Positions 25,911-36,205 of a stretch of DNA of 64,000 nt are shown here, one piece after another. The position numbers and the translations under genes are program-made. The stretch is from Hyphomicrobiales bacterium (lineage in GTDB: Bacteria > Pseudomonadota > Alphaproteobacteria > Rhizobiales > Devosiaceae). The notes beneath the pieces are model-generated. The model was given only the letters and a program-made list of their open reading frames with translations, was not told the DNA's origin and made no database searches. The stretch spans positions 37,719 to 101,718 of the forward strand of contig UCAU01000060.1 in NCBI GenBank assembly GCA_900470445.1. Reading direction: 5' to 3'. Numbering within the stretch: position 1 is the stretch's first letter; every line of letters begins with the position of its first letter.

Positions 25911-26534
25911 ATGGGTTTCGATCTTACAGAGAAACGCTACATCAAGGAGACGGGCCTGGAAGCCCGGATCGCCCGTATCGTCGAACCCGTGGCCAATGGC
26001 CTGGGCTTTTCGCTGGTGCGCATCAAGGTGACCCAGGAAAATGGCTGCACCCTGCAGATCATGGCGGAGGACGAGCATGCTCGCTTCACCATCATGGATT
26101 GCGAGGCGCTCTCCAAGGACCTCTCGCCCGTGCTCGACGTGGAAGACCCGATCGAGCGCGAATATCATCTGGAAGTAAGCTCGCCCGGCATCGACCGGCC
26201 GCTGGTGCGCCGGCGTGATTTCGAAGCCCATATCGGGCACGAAGCCAAGATCGAGCTTTCCGACATGATCAATGGCCGCAAGCGTTATCGCGGCTTCATC
26301 AAGGCGACCGATGCCGAGGCGGTGACCATCACCCTGCCTGACGCCCCGGCCGGGACCGATCCCGACCATCGCCTGCTCTTTACCACCCTGGCCGACGCCA
26401 AATTGGTGATGACCGACGCCCTCATGGAAAAGGCGCGGCTCGACCAGGAACTCCACCCGATCGACGACGACGAGACCGAAACGGTCGAAATCGCCGCCAA
26501 TGACGACGAAGATATCTCCAAGGAGACACATTAA
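25911..26534 (+). CDS. rimP: Ribosome maturation factor RimP
   Basis: RimP helps 30S subunit maturation. The product has 207 residues from the ATG at 25911 (MGFDLTEKRYIKETGLEARI), with GAAGGGA just upstream. The conserved core LVRIKVTQENGCTLQIMAED and LEVSSPGIDRPL is clear. The acidic C-terminus (DDDETETVEIAANDDEDI) is typical for alphaproteobacteria. Its stop touches the nusA start with no gap. Confidence 0.95.
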   Translation: MGFDLTEKRYIKETGLEARIARIVEPVANGLGFSLVRIKVTQENGCTLQIMAEDEHARFTIMDCEALSKDLSPVLDVEDPIEREYHLEVSSPGIDRPLVRRRDFEAHIGHEAKIELSDMINGRKRYRGFIKATDAEAVTITLPDAPAGTDPDHRLLFTTLADAKLVMTDALMEKARLDQELHPIDDDETETVEIAANDDEDISKETH

Positions 26535-28133
26535 ATGGCAGTCAGCGCGAACCGCCTCGAGCTTTTGCAGATCGCAGATGCCGTTGCCCGTGAAAAGTCG
26601 ATCGACCGCATGGTCGTGATCGAGGCGATGCAGGACGCCATGGAAAAGGCTGCCAAAGGTCGCTATGGCGCCGAAACCGAGATCAAGGTCGAGATCAATC
26701 CGCGTTCGGGCGAAACCCGCATGTGGCGCCTGCTCGAAATCGTCGACCAGGTCGAGGAAACCAGCCGCCAGGTTGATCTCAAGACTGCCCAGCTCAAGTC
26801 GCCCGAAGCCAAGGTCGGCGATTTCCTGACCGAGCCGCTGCCGCCCATGGAATTCGGGCGCATCGCCGCCCAGTCCGCCAAGCAGGTTATCGTGCAGAAG
26901 GTGCGCGATGCCGAGCGCGACCGCATGTATGAAGAATATTTCGGCCGCATTGGCGAGATCGTCAACGGGAGCGTCAAGCGCGTCGAATATGGCAATGTCA
27001 TCGTCGATCTGGGTCGTGGCGAAGCCATTATCCGCCGCGACGAGCTGATCCCGCGCGAAATGTTCCGCTATGGCGATCGCGTGCGCGCCTATGTCTATGA
27101 CGTGCGCCGCGAACAGCGCGGGCCGCAGATTTTCCTCTCGCGCACCCATCCGCAGTTCATGGCCAAGCTGTTCATGCAGGAAGTGCCCGAGATCTATGAT
27201 GGCGTGATCACCATCCGCTCGATCGCCCGCGATCCGGGCTCCAGGGCCAAGATTGCCGTGACCTCTTCGGATAGCTCGATCGATCCCGTGGGCGCTTGCG
27301 TGGGTATGCGTGGTAGCCGCGTGCAGGCCGTGGTGGCCGAATTGCAGGGCGAAAAGATCGACATCATCCCCTGGACCGACACCATTGCCGATCTGGTGGT
27401 TTCTGCATTGCAGCCGGCCGATGTGGCCAAGGTGGTGCTGGACGAGCAGGCCGAGCGCATCGAAGTCGTGGTTCCCGATGAACAGCTCTCGCTGGCCATC
27501 GGCCGCCGCGGCCAGAATGTGCGCCTTGCTTCGCAGCTGATCGGCTGGGATATCGACATCCTGACCGAGCAGGAAGAGAGCGAACGCCGTCAGAAGGAAT
27601 TCACCGAACGCTCGACTTTGTTCATGAATGCCCTTGATGTTGACGAGATGGTTGCCCAACTATTGGCTTCGGAAGGCTTCTCCTCTGTCGAGGAACTGGC
27701 CTATATCGAACCCAATGAAATCGCCTCGATCGAAGGCTTCGACGAAGAAACGGCTGGCGAAATCCAGAACCGCGCCGTCGAATATCTGGCCGAGATCGAC
27801 CGCGCGTTCGACGAAGAGCGCAAGGCGCTGGGTGTCGAGGACGAGCTCTACGAGATTGCCGGGCTCAATGCGTCCATGCTGGTTGCCCTGGGCAAGGACG
27901 GCGTCAAGACGGTGGAAGATTTCGCCGGTTGCGCCGCCGACGATCTGGTGGGCTGGTCCGAACGCAAGGACGGCGAGACCAAGCGCTTCGAAGGCACGTT
28001 CAAGGATTTCCCCGTGTCCCGCGAGGAAGCCGAGGACATGATCCTGCAGGCCCGTATCAAGGCCGGCTGGATCAATGCCGAGGACCTGCCGGCCGCCGAC
28101 GAAGGTGAATTCACCGACGAGGCCACGGCCTGA
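26535..28133 (+). CDS. nusA: Transcription termination/antitermination protein NusA
   Basis: NusA binds RNA polymerase and nascent RNA and controls pausing, termination and antitermination. The 532-residue protein has the N-terminal polymerase-binding domain, the S1 domain ([21 protein letters not shown]), two KH domains ([37 protein letters not shown]) and two acidic C-terminal repeats. It directly follows rimP, and a terminator-like hairpin stands before the operon. Confidence 0.97.
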   Translation: MAVSANRLELLQIADAVAREKSIDRMVVIEAMQDAMEKAAKGRYGAETEIKVEINPRSGETRMWRLLEIVDQVEETSRQVDLKTAQLKSPEAKVGDFLTEPLPPMEFGRIAAQSAKQVIVQKVRDAERDRMYEEYFGRIGEIVNGSVKRVEYGNVIVDLGRGEAIIRRDELIPREMFRYGDRVRAYVYDVRREQRGPQIFLSRTHPQFMAKLFMQEVPEIYDGVITIRSIARDPGSRAKIAVTSSDSSIDPVGACVGMRGSRVQAVVAELQGEKIDIIPWTDTIADLVVSALQPADVAKVVLDEQAERIEVVVPDEQLSLAIGRRGQNVRLASQLIGWDIDILTEQEESERRQKEFTERSTLFMNALDVDEMVAQLLASEGFSSVEELAYIEPNEIASIEGFDEETAGEIQNRAVEYLAEIDRAFDEERKALGVEDELYEIAGLNASMLVALGKDGVKTVEDFAGCAADDLVGWSERKDGETKRFEGTFKDFPVSREEAEDMILQARIKAGWINAEDLPAADEGEFTDEATA

Positions 28134-28156
28134 TCGGTTCCGAGCGGGAGGGCAAG

Positions 28157-28837
28157 ATGGCCCAGCGCGAAGAAACGAGCCGCATGTGTGCCCTCACCAG
28201 GGCCGAAAAGCCGGTAGCGGAATTGATCCGCTTCGTGCTCGGCCCTGATGGGGTGCTGGTGCCCGATACCGAGGCGAAAGCCGAAGGTCGGGGCGTATGG
28301 ATCAGCCTCAGCCGCGACGCGGTGGCCGAGGCGGTCAAGAAGAAGGTCTTCGCGCGCAGCCTCAAGACCGAGGTTGTCCTGCCTGAGGATCTTGCCGGGC
28401 TGACGGAATTGCGGCTGGTGCAGCGCTATCTTGGCGCGCTCAGCATGGCCAGAAAGGCCGGGCAATTCATCAGCGGCGCGATGAAGGTGCGCGGCTTGCT
28501 CGATACGGGCAAGCTGATTGCGCTGATCACCGCGAGCGATGCCTCCGCCGATGGGCGCAGCAAGATGGTGGGTCCGCTTAAGGCCCTGCATCATGCGGCC
28601 CGCGAGGAGGGAATTTCGGGCTTTGAGGTGCCCCATTTCGAATTGCTTAGTTCTGAGCAATTGGGTTTGGCACTTGGACTCGAAAATGTGATACATGCTG
28701 CCCTAACGAGAGGGGCGGCAGCCCAAGCGGCGGTAGAAAAGGCCCGAAGACTGGCCCTTTATACCGCCAAACCGACGGATGAAGGCACCGGCCGCCATGC
28801 GGTTGACGGTGACCTTTTGCCGAACGGACAAGTTTGA
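28157..28837 (+). CDS. YlxR-type RNA-binding protein with C-terminal L7Ae-like domain
   Basis: This 226-residue protein joins an N-terminal YlxR (DUF448) domain ([20 protein letters not shown], then [13 protein letters not shown]) to an L7Ae-like domain ([17 protein letters not shown]). This fusion is usual in alphaproteobacteria between nusA and infB. Its RNA target is unknown. Its frame ends 14 bases before the infB start. Confidence 0.88.
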   Translation: MAQREETSRMCALTRAEKPVAELIRFVLGPDGVLVPDTEAKAEGRGVWISLSRDAVAEAVKKKVFARSLKTEVVLPEDLAGLTELRLVQRYLGALSMARKAGQFISGAMKVRGLLDTGKLIALITASDASADGRSKMVGPLKALHHAAREEGISGFEVPHFELLSSEQLGLALGLENVIHAALTRGAAAQAAVEKARRLALYTAKPTDEGTGRHAVDGDLLPNGQV

Positions 28838-28851
28838 GAGACGCGAGAAGT

Positions 28852-31692
28852 ATGGCTGATAACGACGACAAGCGCACGGACGACACTGGCGCCAAGAAGA
28901 CGCTGACACTCAAGGGCGGCCCGGGCCTGGGCAATCGCCCCGGCATGTCGCGTGCACCGTCGCGCAGCACAGTGGTCGTCGAAAAGCGCACCCGCCGCGT
29001 ACCGACGCCCGGTGCTCCCTCCGGCGCGCCGCAGCGCCCGCAATCGTCTGTCCCCTCCCAGGGTCAGCGCCCACAACAGAGCCGTCCGGCCGCCCAGCAG
29101 CGTGCGCCACTTGGCCTGAGCGCGGCTGAAGCCGAAGCCCGGCGCCAGGCACTGGCTCTGGCCGGCGCCCGCCAGGCTGAGGATCGCGAGCGCTTTGCGG
29201 CTGAAGAGGCCCGCCGCATCGAGGACGATGCGCGCCGCCGCCAGATTCGCGAAGAAGCCGCCCGCCAGGAAGAAGAGCGCCGTCAGGCTGTCGAGCCCGA
29301 GGCCAGCCCGGTCGAAGCGCCGGCACCCGTGGCCGAAGCGCAGCCCGAACAGGCCGCCGCTCCGCAGGCGCCAGCAGAACCCGCCGAGCCGGTGACCCCG
29401 GCCAGCCAGCGCAACGCCGGCCCGTCCAGCGTGCGTGTCGTCGCCGGCCGTCCTGGCCAGCCGCCGCGTCCGCCGCGTGTCGAGCGCCCCAGCAATACCC
29501 GCCCCGAAAGCGAACGCGGCGCCAATGCGCTGATTCGTCCCGGTGCCGCCGGCGCCCGTCCGGGCGCTCCTGGCGCGCGTCCTTCGGGCACTGCCGGCCG
29601 TCCGGCCGGCGAACGCCGTCCGGCTGGTGCCGGCATGGCCCCGATCGGCAATGTGCCGCCGGCCGGCCCCAATGAAGCTGATGGCCGCAAGGTTCGTACC
29701 GGTTCGCCTTCCGCGCGTCCGACGACCGAAGCCGAACTGGAAAACGCCCGCCGCGCTTCGCGTGCGACGCCAGAACGTCCGACCCGTCGCGTTGGCGAGG
29801 AAGCCAATGCGCGTGGCCGCCTGACGGTGACCAATGCCGGTACCGAGAGCGATCGCGACAAGGGTCCGTCCCTGGCCGCCATGCGCCGCCGCCGCGACAA
29901 GAAGATGGGCCGCAACCAGCAGGTTGCGCCCAAGCTCAGCCGTGAAGTGGTCATTCCGGAGGCCATCACGGTCGCCGAATTGGCCAACCGCATGGCCGAA
30001 CGCTCCGTCACCGTCATCAAGATGCTGATGGCACAGGGCACGATGGCCACCATCAACGACGTCATCGACGCCGACACCGCCGAGCTGATCGCAGCCGAGC
30101 TGGGCCACACGGTCAAGCGCGTCTCCGATGCCGACGTGGAAGAAGGCCTCTATGATATCCCCGCCGACGACAAGGCCGAGGATCTGACCGATCGTGCGCC
30201 GGTCGTGACCATTATGGGTCACGTCGACCACGGCAAGACCTCGCTGCTCGACGCGATCCGCGAAGCCAATGTGGTCTCGGGCGAAGCCGGTGGCATCACC
30301 CAGCATATCGGCGCCTACCAGGTCGAAAAGAACGGCAACAAGATCACCTTCCTCGACACCCCGGGCCACGAGGCGTTCACCGCCATGCGTGCCCGTGGCG
30401 CCCAGGCGACCGATATCGCGGTTCTGGTCGTGGCAGCCGATGACGGCGTGATGCCGCAGACCATCGAATCCATCAAGCATGCCAAGGCGGCCGGGGTTCC
30501 GATCATCGTGGCTATCAACAAGATGGATAAGCCCGAAGCCAACCCGACCCGCGTTCGCACCGAGCTGCTGCAGCATGAAGTGTTCGTGGAATCCATGGGC
30601 GGCGACGTGCTGGACGTGGAAGTGTCGGCCAAGACCCAGGCGGGCCTCGACAAGCTGCTCGAAACCATCCTGCTGCAGGCCGAAGTGCTCGAGCTGCGCG
30701 TGGCTCGTGATGGCCGTGCCGAAGGCCTGGTCATCGAAGCCAAGCTCGATCGCGGTCGCGGTGCGGTTGCGACCGTCCTCGTGCAGCGCGGTACTCTGGC
30801 CATTGGCGACATTCTCGTCGCCGGTACCGAATTTGCCCGCGTGCGTGCCCTGATCAACGACAAGGGCGAGCAGGTCAAGGAAGCCGGTCCCTCCATTCCC
30901 GTGGAAGTGCTGGGCTTTACCGGCGTGCCCTCGGCTGGCGACCGGTTCTCGGTCGTCGAGACCGAAGCCCGTGCTCGCGAAGTCACCGAATATCGTCAGC
31001 GCGCTATCCGTGAAAAGACGGCCGGCGGCGGTGCAACGAGCCTCGAGCAGATGATGAATCAGCTCAAGATCGCCGGCATCTCCAAGTTCCCGCTGATCAT
31101 CAAGGGCGACGTGCAGGGTTCGGTCGAAGCGATCGTGGCTTCGCTCAACAAGCTCTCGACCGATGAAGTCTCGGCGCAGATCCTGATGAGCGGCGTGGGC
31201 GGTATCACCGAATCCGACGTGACCCTGGCCTCGGCCTCGAACGCCATCGTCATCGGCTTCAACGTGCGTGCCAACAAGCAGGCCACCGATCTGGCTACCC
31301 GCGACGGCATCGAAATCCGTTATTACAACATCATCTACGACCTCGTGGATGACGTGAAGGCGGCCATGTCGGGCCTGCTCAAGCCAGAGCGGCGCGAGAC
31401 CTTCATCGGCAATGCCGAAATTCTGGAAGTCTTCTCGATCACCAAGGTCGGCAAGGTCGCCGGTTGCCGGATTACCGAGGGTATCGTCGAGCGCGGTGCC
31501 GGTGTGCGCCTGATCCGCGACAACGTCGTTATCCACGAAGGCAAGCTCAAGACGCTCAAGCGCTTCAAGGACGAAGTCAAGGAAGTCCAGACCGGCCAGG
31601 AATGCGGCATGGCCTTCGAGAACTACGAAGACATGCGCGCTGGCGACGTCATCGAATGCTTCCGCGTCGAGACCGTGCAGCGCACGCTGTAG
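28852..31692 (+). CDS. infB: Translation initiation factor IF-2
   Basis: IF-2 is the GTPase that brings initiator tRNA to the 30S subunit. From the ATG at 28852 ([10 protein letters not shown]) the protein has 946 residues. The N-terminal third is low-complexity: a coiled, R/E/A-rich stretch, then P/A/G/R-rich sequence. The G1 motif GHVDHGKT starts at residue 456; DTPGHEAF and NKMDKPEA follow. A strong terminator ends the operon. The usual rbfA and truB are not downstream. Confidence 0.97.
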   Translation: MADNDDKRTDDTGAKKTLTLKGGPGLGNRPGMSRAPSRSTVVVEKRTRRVPTPGAPSGAPQRPQSSVPSQGQRPQQSRPAAQQRAPLGLSAAEAEARRQALALAGARQAEDRERFAAEEARRIEDDARRRQIREEAARQEEERRQAVEPEASPVEAPAPVAEAQPEQAAAPQAPAEPAEPVTPASQRNAGPSSVRVVAGRPGQPPRPPRVERPSNTRPESERGANALIRPGAAGARPGAPGARPSGTAGRPAGERRPAGAGMAPIGNVPPAGPNEADGRKVRTGSPSARPTTEAELENARRASRATPERPTRRVGEEANARGRLTVTNAGTESDRDKGPSLAAMRRRRDKKMGRNQQVAPKLSREVVIPEAITVAELANRMAERSVTVIKMLMAQGTMATINDVIDADTAELIAAELGHTVKRVSDADVEEGLYDIPADDKAEDLTDRAPVVTIMGHVDHGKTSLLDAIREANVVSGEAGGITQHIGAYQVEKNGNKITFLDTPGHEAFTAMRARGAQATDIAVLVVAADDGVMPQTIESIKHAKAAGVPIIVAINKMDKPEANPTRVRTELLQHEVFVESMGGDVLDVEVSAKTQAGLDKLLETILLQAEVLELRVARDGRAEGLVIEAKLDRGRGAVATVLVQRGTLAIGDILVAGTEFARVRALINDKGEQVKEAGPSIPVEVLGFTGVPSAGDRFSVVETEARAREVTEYRQRAIREKTAGGGATSLEQMMNQLKIAGISKFPLIIKGDVQGSVEAIVASLNKLSTDEVSAQILMSGVGGITESDVTLASASNAIVIGFNVRANKQATDLATRDGIEIRYYNIIYDLVDDVKAAMSGLLKPERRETFIGNAEILEVFSITKVGKVAGCRITEGIVERGAGVRLIRDNVVIHEGKLKTLKRFKDEVKEVQTGQECGMAFENYEDMRAGDVIECFRVETVQRTL

Positions 31693-31715
31693 GCCAATCG
31701 GCAGACACGATTTTG

Positions 31716-31750
31716 CAAAGGGCGCGGTGCAAACCGCGCCCTTTGTCATT
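31716..31750 (+). terminator. Intrinsic terminator after infB
   Basis: A 13-bp perfect stem (CAAAGGGCGCGGT / ACCGCGCCCTTTG) with a GCAA loop is followed by TCATTT. It lies 23 bases past the infB stop. The T-run is short. Confidence 0.8.
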
Positions 31751-31763
31751 TAGAATGGCGCCC

Positions 31764-32306
31764 ATGACCAAGCTGATCCTCATCCGGCACAGCACGCCGC
31801 AGATCGATCCGACGGTGCCGGCCCGTGATTGGGTGCTCAGTGCCGAGGGCCACGCGGCGGCCAAGACGCTGGCCGCACGGCTGACGGACTATGGGGTAGA
31901 CGCCGTCATCTCCAGCGACGAGCCAAAGGCCCGCCAGACGGCCGAGGCGATCGCCACCACCCTGCAATTGCCGCTCGAACTGGACCGCGACCTGCGCGAG
32001 CATGAGCGCGCCAGCACCGGCTATCTGCCGCGCGCCGAATTCGAGGCAGGCATTGCCCGCTTCTTTGCGCAACCCGATGAACTGACCTTCGGCGAGGAGA
32101 CGGCCGACCAGGTCTTCTCGCGCTTCTCCGCCGCCGTGGAACGCAGCACGAAGCAAAGCCGCAGTACCATCGCGCTGGTGACCCACGGCACCGCACTGAC
32201 GCTCTATCTCGCCCGCACGACTGGCATTGCTCCGCTGCCCTTCTGGCGCTCGCTGACCCTGCCAATGGCCATAGCGCTCGAAGCCGGGACGCTGTCCATC
32301 ATCTAG
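31764..32306 (+). CDS. Histidine phosphatase family protein
   Basis: This 180-residue protein has the phosphoglycerate-mutase-like core: the RHG-type motif reads LIRHSTPQ with the phospho-acceptor His, and the second His is in ALVTHGTAL. The acid is in LREHERAS. The substrate is unknown. The ATG at 31764 (MTKLILIRH) is preferred; an ATG at 31755 adds three residues. It is just after the infB terminator. Confidence 0.85.
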   Translation: MTKLILIRHSTPQIDPTVPARDWVLSAEGHAAAKTLAARLTDYGVDAVISSDEPKARQTAEAIATTLQLPLELDRDLREHERASTGYLPRAEFEAGIARFFAQPDELTFGEETADQVFSRFSAAVERSTKQSRSTIALVTHGTALTLYLARTTGIAPLPFWRSLTLPMAIALEAGTLSII

Positions 32307-32336
32307 GCAGGCCCCACGAGGACTCCCAAAAAACCA

Positions 32337-32366
32337 AAAGACCCAGCTCTTGCAAGCTGGGTCTTT
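32337..32366. terminator. Bidirectional terminator between convergent genes
   Basis: AAAGACCCAGCT / AGCTGGGTCTTT is a 12-bp perfect stem with a 6-base loop. The minus strand continues with TTTTGGTTTTTT, the plus strand with a weaker T tract. It divides the phosphatase gene from the L,D-transpeptidase gene. Confidence 0.8.
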
Positions 32367-32376
32367 CTGAAATTTC

Positions 32377-32462
32377 CGGGCCATTGTCGCGGCAGCGGCA
32401 ATCTTTTTTTCGGTGACTACGGATTCCGAAACAAGGATCCCCGCTGCCGCGATAATGGCCCG
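32377..32462. repeat. Long near-perfect inverted repeat (22-bp arms)
   Basis: Arms at 32377-32398 and 32441-32462 match at 21 of 22 positions, and the one difference gives a G-U pair on the plus-strand RNA. The 42-base centre holds seven T and smaller stems (GGATTCC / GGATCC). It starts 12 bases past the L,D-transpeptidase stop. It could be an extended 3' hairpin, a small RNA or a small inverted-repeat element. Confidence 0.7.
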
Positions 32463-32474
32463 AGGGCTGGCGTT

Positions 32475-33119
32475 CTAGTTGATCACCACGACGCGGGTGC
32501 CGGTGGGCACGCGGGCATAGAGGTCCAGAATGTCCTGGTTCATCAGGCGGATACAGCCCGAGGAAACATTGGTGCCGATGGTGTAGGGCTCGGTCGTGCC
32601 ATGCATGCGGAACAGCGTGTCCTGGCCGTTCTTGTAGAGATAGAGAGCGCGCGGGCCCAGCGGATTGGTCGGGCCGCCTTCCATGCCGCCGGCATAGGGA
32701 CCGTAGCGGTCGGGTTCACGCTTGATCATGGACTGGGTGGGCGTCCAGCGCGGCCACTGGGCCTTGCGGCCGATCGTGGCGGTGCCGCGGAACACCAGGG
32801 CCTCGGTCTTGCCCACGCCGATGCCGTAACGCAGCGCACGGCCGCCTTCGAGCACCAGGTAGAGGAAGCGGGCCGGGGTATCGACAACGATGGTGCCGAC
32901 CGGCTCGGAGGTCACGTAGGGAACTTCCTGGCGCCACCATTGCGGATCGACGCGGCGCAGATCCATCGCGGCGATGGGGAAGGGCTCGTTATACACGGCG
33001 CCATACATGGCTTGGTAATAGGGATCGATACGGGGTTCTTCGACCACCGGCGCACGCGAGGTGGTGCAGGCGGCCAGAGCGAGGGGCATACCGATCATGA
33101 ACAAACGGCGATTGAGCAC
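32475..33119 (-). CDS. L,D-transpeptidase (YkuD/ErfK type), likely lipoprotein
   Basis: The YkuD domain carries the active-site Cys in MHGTTEPYTIGTNVSSGCIRL, with the conserved His and Arg. Such enzymes make 3-3 crosslinks or anchor proteins to peptidoglycan. From the GTG at 33119, which has AGGA six bases before it, the protein has 214 residues and a signal ending in a lipobox LAAC (Cys18). A TTG at 33143 would add 8 residues. It acts in the periplasm. Confidence 0.88.
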   Translation of the reverse strand: MLNRRLFMIGMPLALAACTTSRAPVVEEPRIDPYYQAMYGAVYNEPFPIAAMDLRRVDPQWWRQEVPYVTSEPVGTIVVDTPARFLYLVLEGGRALRYGIGVGKTEALVFRGTATIGRKAQWPRWTPTQSMIKREPDRYGPYAGGMEGGPTNPLGPRALYLYKNGQDTLFRMHGTTEPYTIGTNVSSGCIRLMNQDILDLYARVPTGTRVVVIN

Positions 33120-33282
33120 AGCGAATCCTATGGGACGACGCAATTAGGTTGAGTTAGCAATGACCTATGCAGCCAAAGCGGACTTGCATAGTGCAGGAAA
33201 GCATCACTTGCCGAACGGGATGCAAGGCCATCGGTTCCTCGCAGGAAAGTGAAGCACTTAAGCTTGTTGCAAAGTTACCACA

Positions 33283-33313
33283 AAAACGAAAAGGCCCGGA
33301 AAACCCGGGCCTT
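33283..33313 (-). terminator. Intrinsic terminator after pnp
   Basis: AAGGCCCGG / CCGGGCCTT is a 9-bp perfect stem; the minus strand continues TTCGTTTTTG. It begins 25 bases past the pnp stop. Confidence 0.85.
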
Positions 33314-33337
33314 CCGTCAATGATGTAGCCGGCCGGA

Positions 33338-35479
33338 TTATTCGGCAGCGGCTTCTTCGGACTTGATCTCCTTGCCGGTCGCCTGATCGACAACCTTCAT
33401 GGAGAGGCGGACCTTGCCGCGCTCGTCAAAGCCGAGCAGCTTGACCCAGACCTTGTCGCCTTCCTTGACCACGTCGGTGGTCTTGGCAACGCGCTGGTCG
33501 GCCAGCTGGGAGATATGCACCAGGCCATCCTTGGCGCCGAAGAAGTTCACGAACGCGCCGAAATCGGCGGTCTTGACCACGGTGCCCTGATAGATGGCGC
33601 CCACTTCGGCTTCGTCGGTGATCGACTTGATCCACTTGATGGCCGCATCGATCTGCGCGCCGTCGCTGGAGGCAATCTTGATCGTGCCATCGTCGTCGAT
33701 ATTGATCTTGGCGCCGGTCTTTTCGACGATCTCGCGGATCACCTTGCCGCCGGTGCCGATCACTTCACGGATCTTTTCGGTCGGGATCTTGATGGTCTCG
33801 ATGCGCGGAGCGAACTCGCCCACTTCCGAACGGGACGCGGTGATGGCCTTGGCCATTTCGCCCAGGATGTGGATACGGCCGTCCTTGGCCTGACCCAGAG
33901 CGATCTGCATGATCTGCTCGGTAATGCCGGCGATCTTGATGTCCATCTGCAGGCTGGTGATACCCTGATCGGTACCCGCCACCTTGAAGTCCATGTCGCC
34001 CAGGTGATCTTCATCACCCAGAATATCGCTCAGCACGGCGAACTTTTCGCCTTCGAGGATCAGGCCCATGGCGATACCGGCCACGGGGCGCGCCAGCGGC
34101 ACACCGGCATCCATCAGTGCGAGCGAAGTGCCGCAGACGGTTGCCATCGAGGACGAACCATTGGATTCGGTGATCTCGGACACGATACGGATCGTGTAGG
34201 GGAATTCTTCGACCGATGGGCGGATCGGATTGATCGCGCGCCAGGCCAGCTTGCCATGGCCGATTTCACGACGGCCGGGCGAACCCATGCGGCCAGCTTC
34301 ACCCACCGAATAGGGAGGGAAGTTGTAATGCAGCAGGAAGTTCTGCTTCTGGGTGCCTTCGAGCGAGTCGATATACTGCTCGTCTTCGCCGGTGCCCAGG
34401 GTGGCAACGACCAGCGCCTGGGTTTCCCCGCGGGTGAACAACGCCGAACCATGGGTGCGGGGCAGAACGCCAACTTGGGAAACAATCGGGCGGACGGTCG
34501 AGAGATCGCGGCCATCGATACGCAGGCCGGTGTCGAGCACGTTCCAGCGCACGACCTTGGCCTGCAGGTGCTTGAACACCGCGCCAACGTCTTCGGCCGA
34601 GATCTCGCCAGCTTCGACGCGAGCGGCAAAGTGTGCCTTGGCGACGGCCTTGACGGCGTCGACGGCAGCGTAGCGCTCTTCCTTCTTGGTCAGCTTGTAG
34701 GCTGCACGCAGGTCGGCTTCGACCACGCCCAGCATTTCGGTTTCGATGGCGGAATGATCTTCCGGCTCGAAATCGCGGGCATCCTTGGCAGCCAGCTCGG
34801 CCAGCTTGATGATGGCGTCGATCACCTTGCGGCTCTCGGCATGGCCGAACATCACGGCGCCCAGCATGACTTCTTCGCTGAGTTCCTTGGCTTCGGATTC
34901 AACCATCAGCACGGCGTCGGCAGTGCCGGCCATGACCAGGTCGAGCTTGCTGTCGGCGCGGCGGTCGACGGGCAGGTTGAGGACATATTCGCCATCGACA
35001 TAACCGACGCGGGCAGCGCCGATCGGGCCCATGAAGGGAACGCCCGAAATGGTCAGGGCAGCGGAGGCTGCGACCATGGCCAGCACGTCCGGATTGTTCT
35101 CCATGTCATGCTGGAGCACGGTGACGATGACCTGGGTCTCGTTCTTGTAGCCGTCGGGGAACAGCGGGCGGATCGGACGGTCGATCAGGCGGCTGGTCAG
35201 CGTTTCGGCTTCGGTCGGGCGGCCTTCGCGCTTGAAGTAACCACCGGGGATCTTGCCGGCGGCAAAATACTTTTCCTGGTAGTTGACGGTCAGCGGGAAG
35301 AAGTCGATGCCCGGCTTGGGCGACTTGGCGCTGACAACGGTCGCCAGCAGCACGGTTTCACCCAGGGTGGCGAGCACGGCGCCATCGGCCTGGCGGGCAA
35401 TCTTGCCGGTTTCGAGCGTCAGGGGCTGGCCGCCCCAGTTGAGCTCGACTTTATGATGATCGAAATTGATGGTCGTCAT
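33338..35479 (-). CDS. pnp: Polyribonucleotide nucleotidyltransferase
   Basis: PNPase is the 3'-5' phosphorolytic exonuclease of mRNA turnover. From the ATG at 35479 ([13 protein letters not shown]) it has 713 residues: two RNase PH domains, with the catalytic acids in [16 protein letters not shown], then a KH domain ([13 protein letters not shown]) and an S1 domain ([17 protein letters not shown]). It follows rpsO by 320 bases on the same strand. A longer frame to 35605 reads into the leader and is rejected. Confidence 0.97.
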   Translation of the reverse strand: MTTINFDHHKVELNWGGQPLTLETGKIARQADGAVLATLGETVLLATVVSAKSPKPGIDFFPLTVNYQEKYFAAGKIPGGYFKREGRPTEAETLTSRLIDRPIRPLFPDGYKNETQVIVTVLQHDMENNPDVLAMVAASAALTISGVPFMGPIGAARVGYVDGEYVLNLPVDRRADSKLDLVMAGTADAVLMVESEAKELSEEVMLGAVMFGHAESRKVIDAIIKLAELAAKDARDFEPEDHSAIETEMLGVVEADLRAAYKLTKKEERYAAVDAVKAVAKAHFAARVEAGEISAEDVGAVFKHLQAKVVRWNVLDTGLRIDGRDLSTVRPIVSQVGVLPRTHGSALFTRGETQALVVATLGTGEDEQYIDSLEGTQKQNFLLHYNFPPYSVGEAGRMGSPGRREIGHGKLAWRAINPIRPSVEEFPYTIRIVSEITESNGSSSMATVCGTSLALMDAGVPLARPVAGIAMGLILEGEKFAVLSDILGDEDHLGDMDFKVAGTDQGITSLQMDIKIAGITEQIMQIALGQAKDGRIHILGEMAKAITASRSEVGEFAPRIETIKIPTEKIREVIGTGGKVIREIVEKTGAKINIDDDGTIKIASSDGAQIDAAIKWIKSITDEAEVGAIYQGTVVKTADFGAFVNFFGAKDGLVHISQLADQRVAKTTDVVKEGDKVWVKLLGFDERGKVRLSMKVVDQATGKEIKSEEAAAE

Positions 35480-35711
35480 TGTATCGTCTTTCCATTCTGC
35501 CGGCTGAGCGGGAACGCGGGGGGCGTAGCAAAACCCCGCGAACTCATCCGGTGTGCCCGCACCTCCAACGCACCCCATGTGCGCAAAAGGCTCAAAATCA
35601 GGCACTGTTGCGGCTGGCTAGGACGAAACATGGGCAAGACAACAAGCAGCTCCCAAGGAAGCGGCCAATAATCCTGCCATGCTCCGGCACTTGCCGGTCT
35701 ACGCTGGCGCC

Positions 35712-35745
35712 CCATTCCGCTCTCCCGGTGAACGGGTCGGAATGG
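35712..35745 (-). promoter_or_regulatory. Two-step hairpin in the rpsO-pnp gap
   Basis: Outer arms CCATTCCG / CGGAATGG enclose inner CCCG / CGGG, with a small internal loop. It lies 233 bases upstream of pnp and after the rpsO hairpin. In E. coli an RNase III-cut hairpin in the pnp leader allows self-control by PNPase; a like role here is inference. Confidence 0.45.
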
Positions 35746-35753
35746 CGGCAAAG

Positions 35754-35782
35754 GCGAATGCGGAAGTGGCTCCCGCATTCGC
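35754..35782 (-). terminator. Terminator-like hairpin after rpsO
   Basis: GCGAATGCGG / CCGCATTCGC form a 10-bp perfect stem with a 9-base loop. The minus strand continues CTTTGCC, so the T-run is weak and read-through to pnp is likely. It starts 17 bases past the rpsO stop. Confidence 0.55.
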
Positions 35783-35799
35783 AAGTTCAAAAACTGCGC

Positions 35800-36069
35800 T
35801 TAGCGGCGCAGGCCGAGCTTTTCGATCAAGGTCTTGTAACGGGCGTCGTCAATCTTCTTGACATAGTCAAGCAGGCTGCGACGGGTCGAAACGAGCTTGA
35901 GCAGGCCGCGGCGGGAATGGTTGTCCTTGCCGTGATCCTTGAAGTGCTCGGTGAGGTTGGCAATGCGCTCGGAGAGGATGGCAACCTGCACTTCGGGCGA
36001 ACCCGTATCGTTCGGCTTGGTTGCGTATTCCTGGATCAGAGCAGTCTTGCGCTCGGGCGTAATCGACAT
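35800..36069 (-). CDS. rpsO: 30S ribosomal protein S15
   Basis: S15 binds 16S rRNA early in 30S assembly. The 89-residue length and the sequence ([50 protein letters not shown]) are typical. Start is the ATG at 36069, with AAAGGA upstream. It precedes pnp, as usual, but truB is not upstream; a sensor kinase gene lies there. Confidence 0.98.
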   Translation of the reverse strand: MSITPERKTALIQEYATKPNDTGSPEVQVAILSERIANLTEHFKDHGKDNHSRRGLLKLVSTRRSLLDYVKKIDDARYKTLIEKLGLRR

Positions 36070-36205
36070 CGGAAATATCCTTTCAAAGGAGGATTGGGTC
36101 GCCCCGGCCGGGATGTCGTCCAGGCAGGGCCATTGACGCCCGGTGCCCGCAAAGGCGCCGAACTTGGGGCTGCATATAGGGCAAAGCGGGGGATAACGCC
36201 AGAAT

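Noticed and set aside
28950-29700. Low-complexity G+C-rich tract as foreign DNA
   Set aside because: It is the usual disordered N-terminal part of alphaproteobacterial IF-2.
28759-31749. 996-residue open frame antisense to infB
   Set aside because: It mirrors the infB codon pattern on the other strand of G+C-rich DNA, has no family signature, and infB is certain.
33515-35671. 718-residue open frame antisense to pnp
   Set aside because: A shadow of pnp; its composition (runs of G, H, D, Q) is typical of antisense frames.
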